A stretch of 64,000 nucleotides of DNA from Pararhizobium polonicum (GTDB lineage: Bacteria; Pseudomonadota; Alphaproteobacteria; Rhizobiales; Rhizobiaceae). The position numbers were made by a program, and so were the translations under genes. Numbering within the stretch: the stretch's first letter is position 1; each line of letters begins with the position of its first letter. Under the pieces are notes generated by a model, which was given only the letters and a program-made list of their open reading frames with translations, was not told where the DNA came from and did no database searches. The stretch is taken from NCBI RefSeq assembly GCF_001687365.1, contig NZ_LGLV01000010.1, positions 124,001 to 188,000 of the forward strand, in the 5' to 3' direction. Shown here one piece after another: positions 39,396 to 51,398 of this stretch.

Positions 39396-40529
39396 ATGCA
39401 GATTCGCTCGATGTTTGCCGCCAATTACCGCTCGCTGAAATCCATTCGGATGGATATGGCCGGGGTGAACCTGTTCATCGGCGAAAACGGCGTCGGCAAA
39501 TCCAATCTCTATCGTGCCCTGCAGCTTGTTCAGGCCGCCGTTCGCGGCAGGCTTGCCCATGAGATCGCCCGTGAAGGCGGCATGGCGTCGGCGCTGTGGA
39601 GCGGCAAACGCCGAAGCGGCGATCCGGTACGCATCAAGCTCGAGGTCGAATTGCTGGACGAGGAGCGGGCAGTCAGCTTCCACTACCGGGTCGAGGCCGG
39701 ATTGCGCCCGGCGAAAGCCGCTGCCGGTTTCATTTTCGAACCGCAGGTGAAGGAAGAAGAACTGAAGGTCGATGCCGGCAGGCCGGTGACGGTGATGAAG
39801 CGGGCCGGGCCGGGGATCTTCGTCAGAAACGCCGCCGGCCGGATGGAGGAATATCCGGAACAGGCGCTGACATCGGAGACCGCCATCGCGCTTCTGGGGG
39901 ATGCCGGTCACTATCCGGAGATCGGCGCGTTTCGCCGCGTCATCGACGGCTGGCGCTTTTTCCACGGGTTTCGAACCGACCGCGATTCGCCGCTGCGGAC
40001 ACCGTGCCTCGCCGTCACCGCGCCGTTGCTGGACGAGGACGGCTCCAACCTCGCGGCCGTCTTCGCGACGCTGTTTCACACTCGCCAGGATACGGTCGAT
40101 CTCGACCGCGCCGTTGCCGATGCCTTTGGCGGGGCCCGGCTGGCGGTTCCCGAGCCGGAGGAATTCGCCGAATTCGCGCTGGTCTTTCCGGATTTCCCGC
40201 AACGCCGGTTTTCGCCGCGCGAACTGTCCGACGGCCAGATGCGGTTTCTGGCCTTGGCCGGGGCGCTGCTCTCTTACCGCACGCCGCGTTTCATCGCCCT
40301 CAACGAGCCGGAAACAAGCCTGCATCCCGACATGCTACCGGCCCTTGCCGCGATGATTGCCAGTGCCTCCGCCGACAGCCAGATCTGGATCGTCACCCAT
40401 TCGGAACTCCTGGCGGCGGAAATTCAGAAGCGCTGTGGTACGCGCCCGAAACGGGTGATCCGCAATGACGGGGCGACATGGATCGAGGGGATGCGGCTGA
40501 CGGGGATGATGGATGAGGATGAGGATTAA
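39396..40529 (+). CDS. AAA family ATPase (COG4637-like)
   Basis: This 377-residue SMC/RecF-type ATPase has Walker A LFIGENGVGKSNLYRAL near the N terminus. The ABC signature-like region is RELSDGQMRFLALAGAL, Walker B is FIALNEPETSLHPDML, and the switch histidine is in WIVTHSELLA. There is no coiled-coil insert of SMC length. Relatives are stand-alone AAA_21 ATPases; some occur in defense systems (OLD-like), but no TOPRIM nuclease domain or partner gene is present here. A bidirectional terminator follows. Confidence 0.85.
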   Translation: MQIRSMFAANYRSLKSIRMDMAGVNLFIGENGVGKSNLYRALQLVQAAVRGRLAHEIAREGGMASALWSGKRRSGDPVRIKLEVELLDEERAVSFHYRVEAGLRPAKAAAGFIFEPQVKEEELKVDAGRPVTVMKRAGPGIFVRNAAGRMEEYPEQALTSETAIALLGDAGHYPEIGAFRRVIDGWRFFHGFRTDRDSPLRTPCLAVTAPLLDEDGSNLAAVFATLFHTRQDTVDLDRAVADAFGGARLAVPEPEEFAEFALVFPDFPQRRFSPRELSDGQMRFLALAGALLSYRTPRFIALNEPETSLHPDMLPALAAMIASASADSQIWIVTHSELLAAEIQKRCGTRPKRVIRNDGATWIEGMRLTGMMDEDED

Positions 40530-40536
40530 AAAGAAA

Positions 40537-40563
40537 AAGCCCCGCGATCATCTCGCGGGGCTT
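40537..40563. terminator. bidirectional terminator between AAA ATPase gene and fsa
   Basis: An 11-bp perfect stem (AAGCCCCGCGA / TCGCGGGGCTT) with a TCATC loop has A-rich sequence on the left and CTTCTTGTT on the right. It serves the convergent genes on both sides. Confidence 0.88.
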
Positions 40564-40589
40564 CTTGTTCATTCGATATACGAAATATA

Positions 40590-41243
40590 TCAGGCGATCT
40601 TCTGGCCGGTCTTGGCCCAGTCGGCGAGGAAGGTCGCGAGGCCGGCGTCAGTCAGCGGGTGCTTGACGAGTGCCTTCAGGGTTGCCGGCGGTGCGGTGAT
40701 GACGTCGGCCCCGATCAGGGCTGCTTCCTTGACGTGGTTGACCGTGCGGATCGAGGCGGCGAGGATTTCGGTCTCGTAGCCGTAATTGTCGAAGATCTGG
40801 CGGATTTCGCGGATCAGGTCCATGCCATCGAAGGCGATGTCATCGAGACGGCCGACGAAGGGCGAAACGAAAGTGGCGCCGGCCTTGGCGGCGAGCAGGG
40901 CCTGGTTGGCCGAGAAGCACAGCGTCACGTTGGTCTGGTGGCCGTCGGACGACAGGTTCTTGCAGGCCTTGAGGCCGTCGAGTGTCAGCGGCAGCTTGAT
41001 GCAGATATTGTCGGCGATCTTCGAAATGACAGCCGCCTCCTTCATGATCGTCTCGTAATCGGTGGCAGCCACTTCGGCGGAAACCGGGCCATCGACGATG
41101 CCGCAGATTTCCTTGGTGACTTCGACGATGTTACGGCCGGACTTGAGGATCAGCGAAGGGTTGGTCGTCACGCCGTCGACGAGACCGAGGTCGTTCAACG
41201 CACGGATTTCGTTCACATCGGCTGTATCGACAAAAAACTTCAT
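40590..41243 (-). CDS. fsa: fructose-6-phosphate aldolase / transaldolase-like
   Basis: This 217-residue enzyme of the small transaldolase family (TalC/FSA, about 220 residues) begins [16 protein letters not shown]. The Schiff-base lysine is in NICIKLPLT (about residue 87), and the C-terminal part has ASIRTVNHV and GADVITAPP. It cleaves fructose-6-phosphate or acts as transaldolase; the sequence alone does not decide which. It is convergent with the AAA gene and divergent from priA. Confidence 0.93.
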   Translation of the reverse strand: MKFFVDTADVNEIRALNDLGLVDGVTTNPSLILKSGRNIVEVTKEICGIVDGPVSAEVAATDYETIMKEAAVISKIADNICIKLPLTLDGLKACKNLSSDGHQTNVTLCFSANQALLAAKAGATFVSPFVGRLDDIAFDGMDLIREIRQIFDNYGYETEILAASIRTVNHVKEAALIGADVITAPPATLKALVKHPLTDAGLATFLADWAKTGQKIA

Positions 41244-41325
41244 GGGTAATCTCCCTTGGGATGCGCGGGCTGCTGTGTTGTTTCGGGGTTTTCTTTAACG
41301 CAATCCGGAGGCAAGGTCACGGCCG

Positions 41326-43530
41326 ATGACTGAAGATTCGACCGATTTGTTTGACGACCTGTTCGCCCGCCGCGTCGTGCCCGTTCTGGTGCCGATGCCC
41401 GCCCCGAAAGCATACTCCTATGCGGTGCCGGAGGGAATGGCTGTCGAGCCCGGATCGATCGTGCAGGTGCCGCTCGGGCCGCGCCAGGTCGTGGGCGTCG
41501 TCTGGGACGGCACCGACGATGGCAGCGTCGATCCGAAGAAGCTCAAGGCCATCACCCGCGCCTTCGATTGCCCGCCTTTGTCGAAAGACATGCGCACCTT
41601 TCTCGATTGGGTGGCCGCCTACACCGTTTCGCCGCCGGGTCTGGTTGCCCGCATGGCGCTGCGCGCACCGGCCGCTTTCGATCCCGAACCGATGATCGAG
41701 GGCCTGCGGCTGACCGATACGCGGCCCGAGCGGATGACCCCTGCGCGTCAACGGGTCATCGCGGCGGCCGACAATGGCTTTGCCTGGACACGGTCCGGAC
41801 TGGCGCATGCGGCGGGCACCTCGTCGAGCGTGATCGACGGACTGGCGGTGCAGGGCGTCTTTGAAACCATCTTCATGCCGCCGCCACCGGTGGTGGCGCT
41901 GCCCGATCCGGATTATGCCGAGCATCGTCTCGAAGGGCCGCAGAAGCAGGCGGCACAGGATCTGCTCGACAGCGTCGATGTCGGCGGCTTTTCCGTCTCG
42001 CTGATCGACGGTATCACCGGCTCCGGCAAGACCGAGGTCTATTTCGAGGCGATCGCGGCGACCCTGAAGGCCGGCCGGCAGGTGCTGATCCTTCTGCCGG
42101 AAATCGCGCTGACGGCGAGTTTTCTCGAGCGCTTCCAGGATCGCTTCGGGTCCAAGCCGGCCGAATGGCATTCCGACCTCGCGCCGCGAACCCGCGAAAA
42201 GGTCTGGCGGCAGGTGACGGAGGGCGGCGTGCGGGTGGTTGCCGGGGCCCGCTCGGCCCTGTTCCTGCCGTTCGAGAATCTTGGCCTGATCATTGTCGAT
42301 GAGGAGCACGACCCGGCCTACAAGCAGGAAGACCGTGTCTTCTATAATGCACGCGACATGGCGGTGGTGCGCGCCCGTATCGGCGAATTCCCGGTGGTGC
42401 TGGTTTCGGCGACGCCATCGGTCGAAAGCCGGGTCAACGGCGATCTCGGCCGCTACAAGCCGATCCACCTGCCGACGCGGTTTGGCGACGCCGCGCTCCC
42501 TGATCTCGGTCTCGTCGATATGCGCAGGCATCCGCCGGAACGCGGTGGTTTCCTGTCGCCGGTGCTGCTGCGCCATATCGGCAAGGCAGTGGAGCGCGGC
42601 GAACAGGCGCTGCTGTTTCTCAACCGGCGGGGCTATGCGCCGCTGACGCTGTGCCGCGTCTGCGGCCATCGCTTCCAGTGCCCGGATTGTTCGAGCTGGC
42701 TGGTCGAACACCGCTTTCGCGGCCAGATCCAGTGCCATCACTGCGGCTATGCCGAACGCACACCGGAAAGCTGCCCGGAATGCGGCACGTTCGACCATCT
42801 GGTTGCCTGCGGTCCCGGCGTCGAGCGCATCGCCGAGGAGGTCGACCGGCATTTTCCCGATGCGCGCACCATCGTGCTGTCCTCCGACCTGATGGGCGTC
42901 AAGCGGCTGCGGCTGGAGCTGGAGGCCATCGCCAGGGGCGAGGCGGATATCGTCGTCGGCACGCAGCTGGTCGCCAAGGGGCACAATTTTCCGATGATGA
43001 CCTTCGTCGGTATCGTCGATGCCGACATCGGCCTTGCCAATGGCGATCCGCGCGCCGCCGAGCGGACATTCCAGTTGCTGAGCCAGGTGACCGGCCGAGC
43101 AGGGCGAACGGGCTTGAAGTCGCTTGGCCTGCTGCAGACCTATCAGCCGCAGCACCCGGTGATGCAGGCAATCGTTTCCGGCGATTCGCAGGCGTTTTAC
43201 GAGCGCGAGATCAACGAGCGGGAGAAAGCGCTGCTGCCGCCGTTCGGCCGGCTGGCGTCTGTAATCGTTTCGGCCGATACGCGCGCCGACGCCGAGGGGC
43301 ATGCAAGAGGCCTGCGCCAGGCCGCCCCAAAGGTCAGCGGTATCGGCATTCTCGGTCCGGCCGAAGCACCGCTGGCGCTCATCCGCGGCCGCCATCGCTT
43401 CCGGCTGCTGGTGCACGGCCGCCGCAACAGCGACATGCAGGCATTCGTGAAAACGATGATGGCCAACGGACCGAAGATGCGTGGCTCGGTCAGCGTCCAG
43501 CTGGACATCGATCCGCAGAGTTTTTTGTGA
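41326..43530 (+). CDS. priA: primosomal protein N' (replication restart helicase)
   Basis: The 734-residue superfamily 2 helicase restarts stalled replication forks. The N-terminal DNA-binding domain begins VPVLVPMPAPKAYSYAVP. Walker A is DGITGSGKTEVYFEAI (about residue 230) and the DEAH box is VDEEHD. Zinc-binding cysteines are in CRVCGHRFQCPDC, CHHCGYAERTPESCPEC. The helicase C-terminal motif GRAGRTG is intact. The length is normal. A REP-type repeat follows the stop. Confidence 0.97.
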   Translation: MTEDSTDLFDDLFARRVVPVLVPMPAPKAYSYAVPEGMAVEPGSIVQVPLGPRQVVGVVWDGTDDGSVDPKKLKAITRAFDCPPLSKDMRTFLDWVAAYTVSPPGLVARMALRAPAAFDPEPMIEGLRLTDTRPERMTPARQRVIAAADNGFAWTRSGLAHAAGTSSSVIDGLAVQGVFETIFMPPPPVVALPDPDYAEHRLEGPQKQAAQDLLDSVDVGGFSVSLIDGITGSGKTEVYFEAIAATLKAGRQVLILLPEIALTASFLERFQDRFGSKPAEWHSDLAPRTREKVWRQVTEGGVRVVAGARSALFLPFENLGLIIVDEEHDPAYKQEDRVFYNARDMAVVRARIGEFPVVLVSATPSVESRVNGDLGRYKPIHLPTRFGDAALPDLGLVDMRRHPPERGGFLSPVLLRHIGKAVERGEQALLFLNRRGYAPLTLCRVCGHRFQCPDCSSWLVEHRFRGQIQCHHCGYAERTPESCPECGTFDHLVACGPGVERIAEEVDRHFPDARTIVLSSDLMGVKRLRLELEAIARGEADIVVGTQLVAKGHNFPMMTFVGIVDADIGLANGDPRAAERTFQLLSQVTGRAGRTGLKSLGLLQTYQPQHPVMQAIVSGDSQAFYEREINEREKALLPPFGRLASVIVSADTRADAEGHARGLRQAAPKVSGIGILGPAEAPLALIRGRHRFRLLVHGRRNSDMQAFVKTMMANGPKMRGSVSVQLDIDPQSFL

Positions 43531-43546
43531 GGATGTATCCGGCTTC

Positions 43547-43652
43547 GCCCCTCATCCGGCCTGTCGGCCACCTTCTCCCCGTGCACAGGGAGAAGGACCC
43601 GCGGCAAACTCTGTTGTCCTCTCTCCCTGCTTGCGGGGAGAGGGTGAGGGGC
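43547..43652. repeat. REP-like palindromic repeat, copy 2
   Basis: This element has the same layout and orientation as the copy at 26393-26504: GCCCCTCATCCGGC at the left end, GGGTGAGGGGCC at the right, with CCTTCTCCCC and CTCTCCCTGCTTGCGGGGAG half-elements. It occupies most of the gap after priA. Confidence 0.82.
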
Positions 43653-43784
43653 CGGGTTACCGCATCCGATATTGAGATGGTGATTCCCACTTGGCCTGAT
43701 TACTGCCGTCACCCGATTCCCTTTTTCGTTGCGCTGGGTTAATGCTGCCTCGTTGCAACAACGGCTTTGGGTCAAGAGGATAAG

Positions 43785-44171
43785 ATGGAATTCTACATTC
43801 CGACGGAAACGGGAGAGTTCCTGGCGTTCTGCGCGGCAGTTGCGACGTCGCTGCTCGGCCTTGTTTTTCTCTTTGCGCCGGGCATCGCCTTTCGCGCGCT
43901 CGGGATCGATCTCCGCGAAGGCCGGCGCGGCGGTTATGCCGAGGCGCGCTCGACGATGGGCGGCTTTCATCTGGGGCTTGGCATCGCTGCGCTGCTTCTT
44001 GCCCAGCCGATGGTCTATCTGGCGCTCGGGGCCGCCTTTGCGCTTGCGGCTTTTGGCCGTATCCTGTCGATGCTGTCGGATCGCGGCAATACGGTTGTGA
44101 ACTGGCTCTTTCTGGTCGTCCAGATGGTGCTGTCGGCTCTGCCTCTGGCCTATGTGTTCGGTTTCGTTTGA
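43785..44171 (+). CDS. small membrane protein (AGROH133_08824-like)
   Basis: The 128-residue protein has four hydrophobic helices (about 10-30, 60-78, 80-95, 105-125) and a conserved loop, GIDLREGRRGGYAEARSTMGGFHLGLG. It looks like a rhizobial family known from Agrobacterium as AGROH133_08824, reported in connection with phage infection; I recall this only from memory, so treat the link as tentative. ATG 43785 has GAGG upstream. The gene lies just before the atp operon leader. Confidence 0.62.
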   Translation: MEFYIPTETGEFLAFCAAVATSLLGLVFLFAPGIAFRALGIDLREGRRGGYAEARSTMGGFHLGLGIAALLLAQPMVYLALGAAFALAAFGRILSMLSDRGNTVVNWLFLVVQMVLSALPLAYVFGFV

Positions 44172-44327
44172 AGCCGGCCGGCAGGTCCATGCAGTGTGGA
44201 CCTCGCCAGCTCATACCCCATTTTTGTCAAAATTTGGCCGAAGATGCAGAGTTATCGCGCATTCGTGCCGTTCGCGTGTTGCGAGTCCAGATATCCTATG
44301 CTAGACGAACCGCGACTTGTGGGGGAA

Positions 44328-44345
44328 ACAGGCCGCCCGGCCTGT
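44328..44345. promoter_or_regulatory. inverted repeat in the atp leader
   Basis: ACAGGCCG-CC-CGGCCTGT is a perfect 8-bp dyad 89 bp before atpH, followed by TATATCCTTTAAAATATAG. It lies in the 262-bp leader/promoter region. It could be an operator; no binding protein is assigned. The remainder of the region shows no gene. Confidence 0.4.
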
Positions 44346-44433
44346 ATATCCTTTAAAATATAGCAACAAATTCAAGGTGTTGGGTTTACGGATCTCCGCA
44401 GACATCGCCCTTGGATTAAAATGAGAGAAGCTT

Positions 44434-45000
44434 GTGCCCGTGGCAGACACATCCCAGCTTATTTCCGGTGTTGCAGAAAGATACGCGTCTTCGCTTTTCG
44501 ATCTCGCGCTGGAAGCAGGATCGGTGGAGAGCGTTGGGTCTGATCTGGACAAGTTCCAGTCGCTGATCAACGAAAGCGCCGATCTGAAGCGCCTCATCGT
44601 CAGCCCGATCTTTTCTGCCGACGACCAGTTCAAGGCCATTTCGGCGATTATCGCCAAGGCCGGTATCACAGGTCTGGTCGGCAATTTCCTGAAGGTGGTT
44701 GCACGCAATCGCCGCCTGTTTGCGGTGCCCGGCATCGTCAAGTCTTATCGCGAAACCGCAGCCCGTCATCGTGGCGAAGTTTCCGCTGAGGTGACTTCGG
44801 CGCATGCGCTTTCGGCAGCGCAGCAGACTGAATTGAAGGCGGCGCTCAAGGGCGTCACCGGCAAAGACGTGACGCTCAACGTCACGGTTGAACCCTCTCT
44901 TCTCGGTGGTCTGATCGTCAAGGTCGGGTCCCGCCAGATTGACACTTCCCTTCGCACAAAGCTTTCTAGCCTTAAGCTTGCACTGAAAGAGGTCGGCTGA
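44434..45000 (+). CDS. atpH: F1Fo ATP synthase delta subunit
   Basis: The 188-residue stalk subunit joins the F1 head to the Fo b subunits. The start is GTG 44434, and the conserved [18 protein letters not shown] follows. The C-terminal block [21 protein letters not shown] is the family signature. Its stop overlaps the atpA start by 1 base (TGATG), so the two are translationally coupled. The Fo genes are not in this operon, as is usual in Rhizobiales. Confidence 0.96.
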   Translation: MPVADTSQLISGVAERYASSLFDLALEAGSVESVGSDLDKFQSLINESADLKRLIVSPIFSADDQFKAISAIIAKAGITGLVGNFLKVVARNRRLFAVPGIVKSYRETAARHRGEVSAEVTSAHALSAAQQTELKAALKGVTGKDVTLNVTVEPSLLGGLIVKVGSRQIDTSLRTKLSSLKLALKEVG

Positions 45001-46529
45001 TGGATATCCGCGCCGCGGAAATTTCCGCAATTCTTAAAGATCAAATCAAAAACTTCGGCCAGGAGGCGGAAGTCTCCGAAGTCGGTCAGGTTCTGTCCGT
45101 CGGTGACGGTATTGCCCGCGTCTACGGTCTGGACAATGTTCAGGCTGGTGAGATGGTCGAATTCCCGGGTGGAATTCGCGGCATGGCGCTGAACCTTGAA
45201 GCCGACAATGTCGGTGTGGTTATCTTCGGTGCCGACCGTGGCATCAAGGAAGGCGACACCGTCAAGCGGACCGGTTCTATCGTGGACGTTCCGGTTGGTC
45301 CGGAACTGCTCGGCCGCGTCGTTGACGCGCTCGGCAATCCGATCGACGGCAAGGGGCCGATCAATGCCAGGCAGCGCTCGCGCGTTGACGTCAAGGCTCC
45401 GGGCATCATCCCGCGCAAGTCGGTTCATGAGCCGATGTCGACCGGCCTCAAGGCCATCGATGCCCTGATCCCGGTTGGTCGCGGCCAGCGCGAGCTCGTC
45501 ATCGGCGACCGCCAGACCGGCAAGACCGCCATCATTCTCGACACGATCCTCAACCAGAAGGCCATTCACGACAATGGCCCGGATGCCGAAAAGCTGTATT
45601 GCGTCTATGTCGCTATCGGCCAGAAGCGTTCGACGGTTGCCCAGTTCGTCAAGGTGCTCGAAGAGCGCGGCGCCCTGAAGTACTCGATCATCATTGCGGC
45701 AACAGCGTCCGATCCGGCTCCGATGCAGTATCTCGCGCCGTTCGCCGGTTGCGCCATGGGCGAATATTTCCGCGACAACGGCATGCACGCGCTGATCGGC
45801 TATGACGATCTGTCCAAGCAGGCCGTATCCTATCGCCAGATGTCGCTTCTGCTGCGCCGCCCGCCGGGCCGCGAAGCCTATCCGGGCGACGTTTTCTACC
45901 TGCATTCGCGTCTTCTCGAGCGCGCTGCAAAGCTTTCCGACGCCAACGGCGCTGGCTCGCTGACCGCTCTGCCGGTTATCGAAACCCAGGGCAACGACGT
46001 TTCGGCGTTCATCCCGACCAACGTGATCTCGATCACCGACGGCCAGATCTTCCTTGAAACCGACTTGTTCTACCAGGGCATCCGTCCGGCGGTGAACGTC
46101 GGTCTGTCGGTTTCCCGCGTCGGTTCGGCCGCTCAGGTCAAGGCGATGAAGCAGGTTGCCGGCTCGATCAAGGGCGAGCTTGCCCAGTATCGCGAAATGG
46201 CGGCGTTCGCCCAGTTCGGTTCGGACCTTGACGCTGCGACGCAGCGCCTCTTGAACCGCGGCGCACGCCTGACCGAACTTCTGAAGCAGCCGCAGTTCTC
46301 GCCGCTGAAGACGGAAGAACAGGTCGCAGTCATCTTCGCCGGCGTGAACGGTTACCTCGACAAGATCGCCGTCAACCAGGTTGGCGCGTTCGAGCAGGGT
46401 CTGCTGTCGTACATGCGTTCCGAAGGCAAGGACATTCTTGAGGCTATCCGCAAGGACAAGGCAATCAGCGACGACGTCAAGGGTAAGCTCAAGGCTGCCA
46501 TTGACACGTTTGCGAAATCCTTCGCCTGA
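45000..46529 (+). CDS. atpA: F1 ATP synthase alpha subunit
   Basis: The 509-residue non-catalytic nucleotide-binding subunit of F1 begins [20 protein letters not shown]. Walker A is [10 protein letters not shown] (about residue 169), and [17 protein letters not shown] is the ATPase alpha/beta signature. The length is normal. It is coupled to atpH, and atpG follows after 27 bp. Confidence 0.98.
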   Translation: MDIRAAEISAILKDQIKNFGQEAEVSEVGQVLSVGDGIARVYGLDNVQAGEMVEFPGGIRGMALNLEADNVGVVIFGADRGIKEGDTVKRTGSIVDVPVGPELLGRVVDALGNPIDGKGPINARQRSRVDVKAPGIIPRKSVHEPMSTGLKAIDALIPVGRGQRELVIGDRQTGKTAIILDTILNQKAIHDNGPDAEKLYCVYVAIGQKRSTVAQFVKVLEERGALKYSIIIAATASDPAPMQYLAPFAGCAMGEYFRDNGMHALIGYDDLSKQAVSYRQMSLLLRRPPGREAYPGDVFYLHSRLLERAAKLSDANGAGSLTALPVIETQGNDVSAFIPTNVISITDGQIFLETDLFYQGIRPAVNVGLSVSRVGSAAQVKAMKQVAGSIKGELAQYREMAAFAQFGSDLDAATQRLLNRGARLTELLKQPQFSPLKTEEQVAVIFAGVNGYLDKIAVNQVGAFEQGLLSYMRSEGKDILEAIRKDKAISDDVKGKLKAAIDTFAKSFA

Positions 46530-46556
46530 TCGGGTACCAGTTAGGACGGACAACGG

Positions 46557-47441
46557 ATGCCTTCACTTAAGGATCTGAAAAACAGGATCGCCTCCGTCAA
46601 GGCGACGCAGAAGATCACCAAGGCGATGAAAATGGTCGCCGCGGCGAAGCTTCGGCGTGCGCAGGAGGCGGCCGAGGCTGCCCGGCCTTACTCGCAGCGG
46701 ATGGCGATCGTTCTTGCGAACATCGCAGAAGCTGTGGGCACGGACGATAGCGCTCCGCGCCTGATGACGGGCAATGGCCGCGACCAGACGCATCTGCTGG
46801 TGGTCTGCACGGCGGAACGCGGCCTTTGCGGCGGCTTCAACAGCCAGATCGCCCGCTTTGCCCGCGATCATGTGCGCAAGCTGCTTGCCGAAGGCAAGAC
46901 GGTGAAGATCATCTGCGTCGGCAAGAAGGGTTTCGACATCCTTCGCCGCGAATTCGCTTCGCTGATCGTCGATCGTATCGATCTGCGCGAAGTCAAGCGG
47001 GTCGGGTTCGAAAACGCGGATCAGATCGGCAAGAAGGTCATCGGCCTGTTCGAAAAGGGCGAATTCGACGTCTGCACTCTGTTCTATTCGGAGTTCAAAT
47101 CGGTCATTTCGCAGGTTCCGACAGCGCTTCAGTTGATCCCGGCTGCGGCTCCTGCCGTTGCCAAGTCGGACGAAGTTTCGGCCGCTGCGATCTATGAATA
47201 CGAGCCAGATGCGGGCGAGATCCTCAGCGATCTCATCCCGCGCAACATTTCGGTGCAGGTTTTCCGAGCTCTGCTCGAAAATGTTGCGGGTGAAATGGGT
47301 GCCAAGATGAGCGCGATGGACAACGCCACGCGCAATGCCGGTGAAATGATCAACAAGCTGACGCTGTCCTACAACCGTCAGCGTCAGGCTCAGATCACCA
47401 AGGAACTCATTGAAATCATTTCGGGCGCGGAAGCGCTCTAA
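46557..47441 (+). CDS. atpG: F1 ATP synthase gamma subunit
   Basis: The 294-residue rotor shaft subunit begins [20 protein letters not shown]. Long N- and C-terminal helices form the coiled coil, and the C terminus has [20 protein letters not shown]. Between them is the Rossmann-like domain with [17 protein letters not shown]. The length is normal for alphaproteobacteria. Confidence 0.98.
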   Translation: MPSLKDLKNRIASVKATQKITKAMKMVAAAKLRRAQEAAEAARPYSQRMAIVLANIAEAVGTDDSAPRLMTGNGRDQTHLLVVCTAERGLCGGFNSQIARFARDHVRKLLAEGKTVKIICVGKKGFDILRREFASLIVDRIDLREVKRVGFENADQIGKKVIGLFEKGEFDVCTLFYSEFKSVISQVPTALQLIPAAAPAVAKSDEVSAAAIYEYEPDAGEILSDLIPRNISVQVFRALLENVAGEMGAKMSAMDNATRNAGEMINKLTLSYNRQRQAQITKELIEIISGAEAL

Positions 47442-49028
<1,587 letters not shown>

Positions 49029-49159
49029 TGAATTTTGACCGGGGCGCCTCTTGTGGACGCCCCGGTCGTCAATCGCTGCGCGGGCTTGCGCCCCGGCGTA
49101 CCGAACGGAATTCTCTGCCGGCGGGTCTGAGCCGGTAGCTCGAAAAGAAGCGAATGATC

Positions 49160-49564
49160 ATGGCTGATTTCAATTTCGAACTCGTCTCTCCGGAACGCCT
49201 GTTGCTTTCCGAGCGCGTCAGCGAAGTCGTCATTCCGGCAACGGATGGCGAGATGACCGTCATGGCCAATCATGCGCCGACGATGACGACGATCAAGCCG
49301 GGCGTCGTGACCGTCAAGGCTGCCGACGGCAAGGTCAGCCGTTATGTCGTCTTCGGCGGTTTTGCCGATATCCTGCCGACCGGCTGCACGTTGCTTGCCG
49401 AATCCGCAATCCCGGCTGACGAGATGGATCCGGCCGCCGTCCAGAAGCGTATCGACGCGGCCAAGACCGAGCTTGAAGGCGCCCATAGCGACGAGCACAA
49501 GAGCCGGCTGGAGCAATTCCTGGCGGAACTGACGCATCTGAACGGCATCGTCGTCGCATTCTGA
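49160..49564 (+). CDS. atpC: F1 ATP synthase epsilon subunit
   Basis: This 134-residue rotor subunit begins MADFNFELVSPERLLLSERV, has the beta-sandwich block GEMTVMANHAPTMTTIKPGVV, and ends with the helical domain. I use ATG 49160; the ATG at 49154 (adding Met-Ile) is also possible. It is separated from atpD by 131 bp that contain a GGGGCG/CGCCCC hairpin. A strong terminator follows, ending the atp operon. Confidence 0.96.
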   Translation: MADFNFELVSPERLLLSERVSEVVIPATDGEMTVMANHAPTMTTIKPGVVTVKAADGKVSRYVVFGGFADILPTGCTLLAESAIPADEMDPAAVQKRIDAAKTELEGAHSDEHKSRLEQFLAELTHLNGIVVAF

Positions 49565-49589
49565 TCCGGCCTTCCGGATCGATTTTCGA

Positions 49590-49613
49590 AACCCGCTTCG
49601 GCGGGTTTTTTAT
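49590..49613 (+). terminator. terminator of the atp operon
   Basis: The stem AACCCGC / GCGGGTT with a UUCG loop is followed by a T-run. A second small hairpin (GATCCGG / CCGGATC) lies just before it, immediately after the atpC stop. Confidence 0.95.
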
Positions 49614-49813
49614 TGTCTTCCCCCTTGTGGCCGGCCGGGGCTAGAGTGCCGGTTATCGGGTGTTTTGCGCCCTTGTGCAGGCCGGAATTGTTTCCCCTGC
49701 CTTGGAACTGATACTCTAACGCTTTGATTTTATAAATTTTCGCATCTGCAAAATGATTTTACATACCCTCGTTTTTCGCTAGGCTGCGCCCGTCGCAGAC
49801 AATTTTGAAATTT

Positions 49814-49830
49814 TCGGACCGGTGGTCCGA
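49814..49830 (+). promoter_or_regulatory. hairpin in the manC leader
   Basis: TCGGACC-GGT-GGTCCGA is a perfect 7-bp stem that ends 11 bases before the manC ribosome-binding site, in an AT-rich leader. It may affect translation initiation or mRNA stability, or be an operator. Confidence 0.35.
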
Positions 49831-49850
49831 CAAGAGATAAGAGGATGCGC

Positions 49851-51278
49851 ATGTCTTCCAAGATCGTGCCGGTCATCATGGCCGGCGGCAAGGGAACGCG
49901 GCTTTGGCCGCTGTCGCGCTCGGCGGCGCCCAAGCAGTTCCTGCAGTTTCTCGGTGATCAGTCGCTGTTCCAGAAGACCCTGGAGCGCGTTTCCGATCAG
50001 GACCGGTATACGCCAGCCGTCATCGTCACCAATACGGAATTCCGCTTCATCGTTGCCGAGCAGGCGCGGGCGCTGGAAGCGCCGCTGTCGAGCATCCTGC
50101 TGGAGCCCGTGGCGCGCAACACGGCACCGGCGCTTGCTGCCGCAGCTTTCGTGGTGCTGCGCGAACATGGCGACGAGGCGATCATGCAGGTGCTGGCCTC
50201 CGATCATGAGATCGATGCCGGGGCGCACTATTTCGATTGCATCCGCATTGCCCGCGAGACCGCCAAGGCGGGAAAGCTGGTGACGTTCGGCATCAAGCCG
50301 ACGGAGCCTGCGACCGGCTACGGCTATATCGAAATGGGTGACGATCTCGCATCGGGGGCAAAAACCGTCGCGCGTTTCGTCGAGAAGCCGGATCGGGAGC
50401 GCGCCGAGGAGCTGCTGGAGAGCGGTCGCTATCTGTGGAATTCCGGCATGTTCATGCTGCCGGTCGGGCAGTTCCTGGCGGAAATCCTGCGTTATGCGCC
50501 GGCTGTCTATGATGCGGCGCAGCGGGCCATCCAGGGCGTTCAGCGCGATCTCGATTTCGATCGCCTCGATGAGGCAGCGTTTGCGCAGGCGCCGAATATC
50601 TCGGTCGATTATGCCGTGTTCGAAAATACGCCGCATGCGGCCGTGGTTCCCTCATCCTTCAGCTGGTCCGATCTTGGCAGCTGGGATAGCGTCTGGGCGA
50701 TCGGCGAAAAGGATGGGGCGGGCAATGTCGTCGGCCAGAAGGCGACCGTCAACGACACGCGCAATTCGCTTGTGCTGTCGCGCGATATCCATATTGCCGT
50801 CCAGGGGTTGGACGATATCGCCGTCATCGCCAGCGAGGACGCCGTCTATGTCGGGCGGCTGGAGGATAGCCAGAATGTCGGAGACATTGTCAAGCAGCTG
50901 GCGCTTTCGGCAAAGACCAGAGGCCTGACGGAAACCCATCCGACCTCCTACCGCCCCTGGGGCGCGGTTGCGTCGGTGCTGAGCGGCGAGCGGTTCGAGG
51001 TGAAGCGTCTGCATGTCACCCCCGGCCGCAAGATCTCGCTGCAGAAGCATCACCATCGCTCCGAGCACTGGATCGTCGTGCGCGGCACGGCGGAGATCAC
51101 CATCGATGGCGAGACGCGGCTCTTACATGAAAACGAGTCCGTCTATATCCCGCAGGGCGTCGTGCACCGGCTGACAAATCCGGGCAAGATCGCGCTGGAG
51201 CTGATCGAGGTGCAGACGGGGTCGTATCTCGAGGATGACGATATCATCCGGCTGGATGACGAGTTCGGGCGGACGTAG
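49851..51278 (+). CDS. manC: mannose-1-phosphate guanylyltransferase / mannose-6-phosphate isomerase
   Basis: This 475-residue bifunctional enzyme makes GDP-mannose for surface polysaccharides. The nucleotidyltransferase domain (about 1-330) has IMAGGKGTRLWPLSRSAAPK and GYGYIEMG. FVEKPDRERAEELLESGRYLWNSGMFM is a family block. The C-terminal cupin (type II phosphomannose isomerase) has PWGAVASVLSG and KHHHRSEHWIVVRGTAEI. ATG 49851 has GAGG six bases upstream; the in-frame ATG 49845 overlaps that site. Confidence 0.95.
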   Translation: MSSKIVPVIMAGGKGTRLWPLSRSAAPKQFLQFLGDQSLFQKTLERVSDQDRYTPAVIVTNTEFRFIVAEQARALEAPLSSILLEPVARNTAPALAAAAFVVLREHGDEAIMQVLASDHEIDAGAHYFDCIRIARETAKAGKLVTFGIKPTEPATGYGYIEMGDDLASGAKTVARFVEKPDRERAEELLESGRYLWNSGMFMLPVGQFLAEILRYAPAVYDAAQRAIQGVQRDLDFDRLDEAAFAQAPNISVDYAVFENTPHAAVVPSSFSWSDLGSWDSVWAIGEKDGAGNVVGQKATVNDTRNSLVLSRDIHIAVQGLDDIAVIASEDAVYVGRLEDSQNVGDIVKQLALSAKTRGLTETHPTSYRPWGAVASVLSGERFEVKRLHVTPGRKISLQKHHHRSEHWIVVRGTAEITIDGETRLLHENESVYIPQGVVHRLTNPGKIALELIEVQTGSYLEDDDIIRLDDEFGRT

Positions 51279-51398
51279 TCTTCATTTGGACGACCGGTGA
51301 TGAGAGGTCCATTGAGTACGACGGATATGCAGAGTACCTTTAGAGATAAACCGCCTGTCGTACTGAAATGAAATCTCATCACCGCTTCAGGTCATCTC

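Noticed and set aside
39396-40529. Two-gene defense system around the AAA ATPase (Septu, Gabija or Retron type)
   Set aside because: No nuclease, TOPRIM, HNH or reverse transcriptase partner is adjacent. The neighbours are an acyltransferase and fsa, with a terminator right after the gene.
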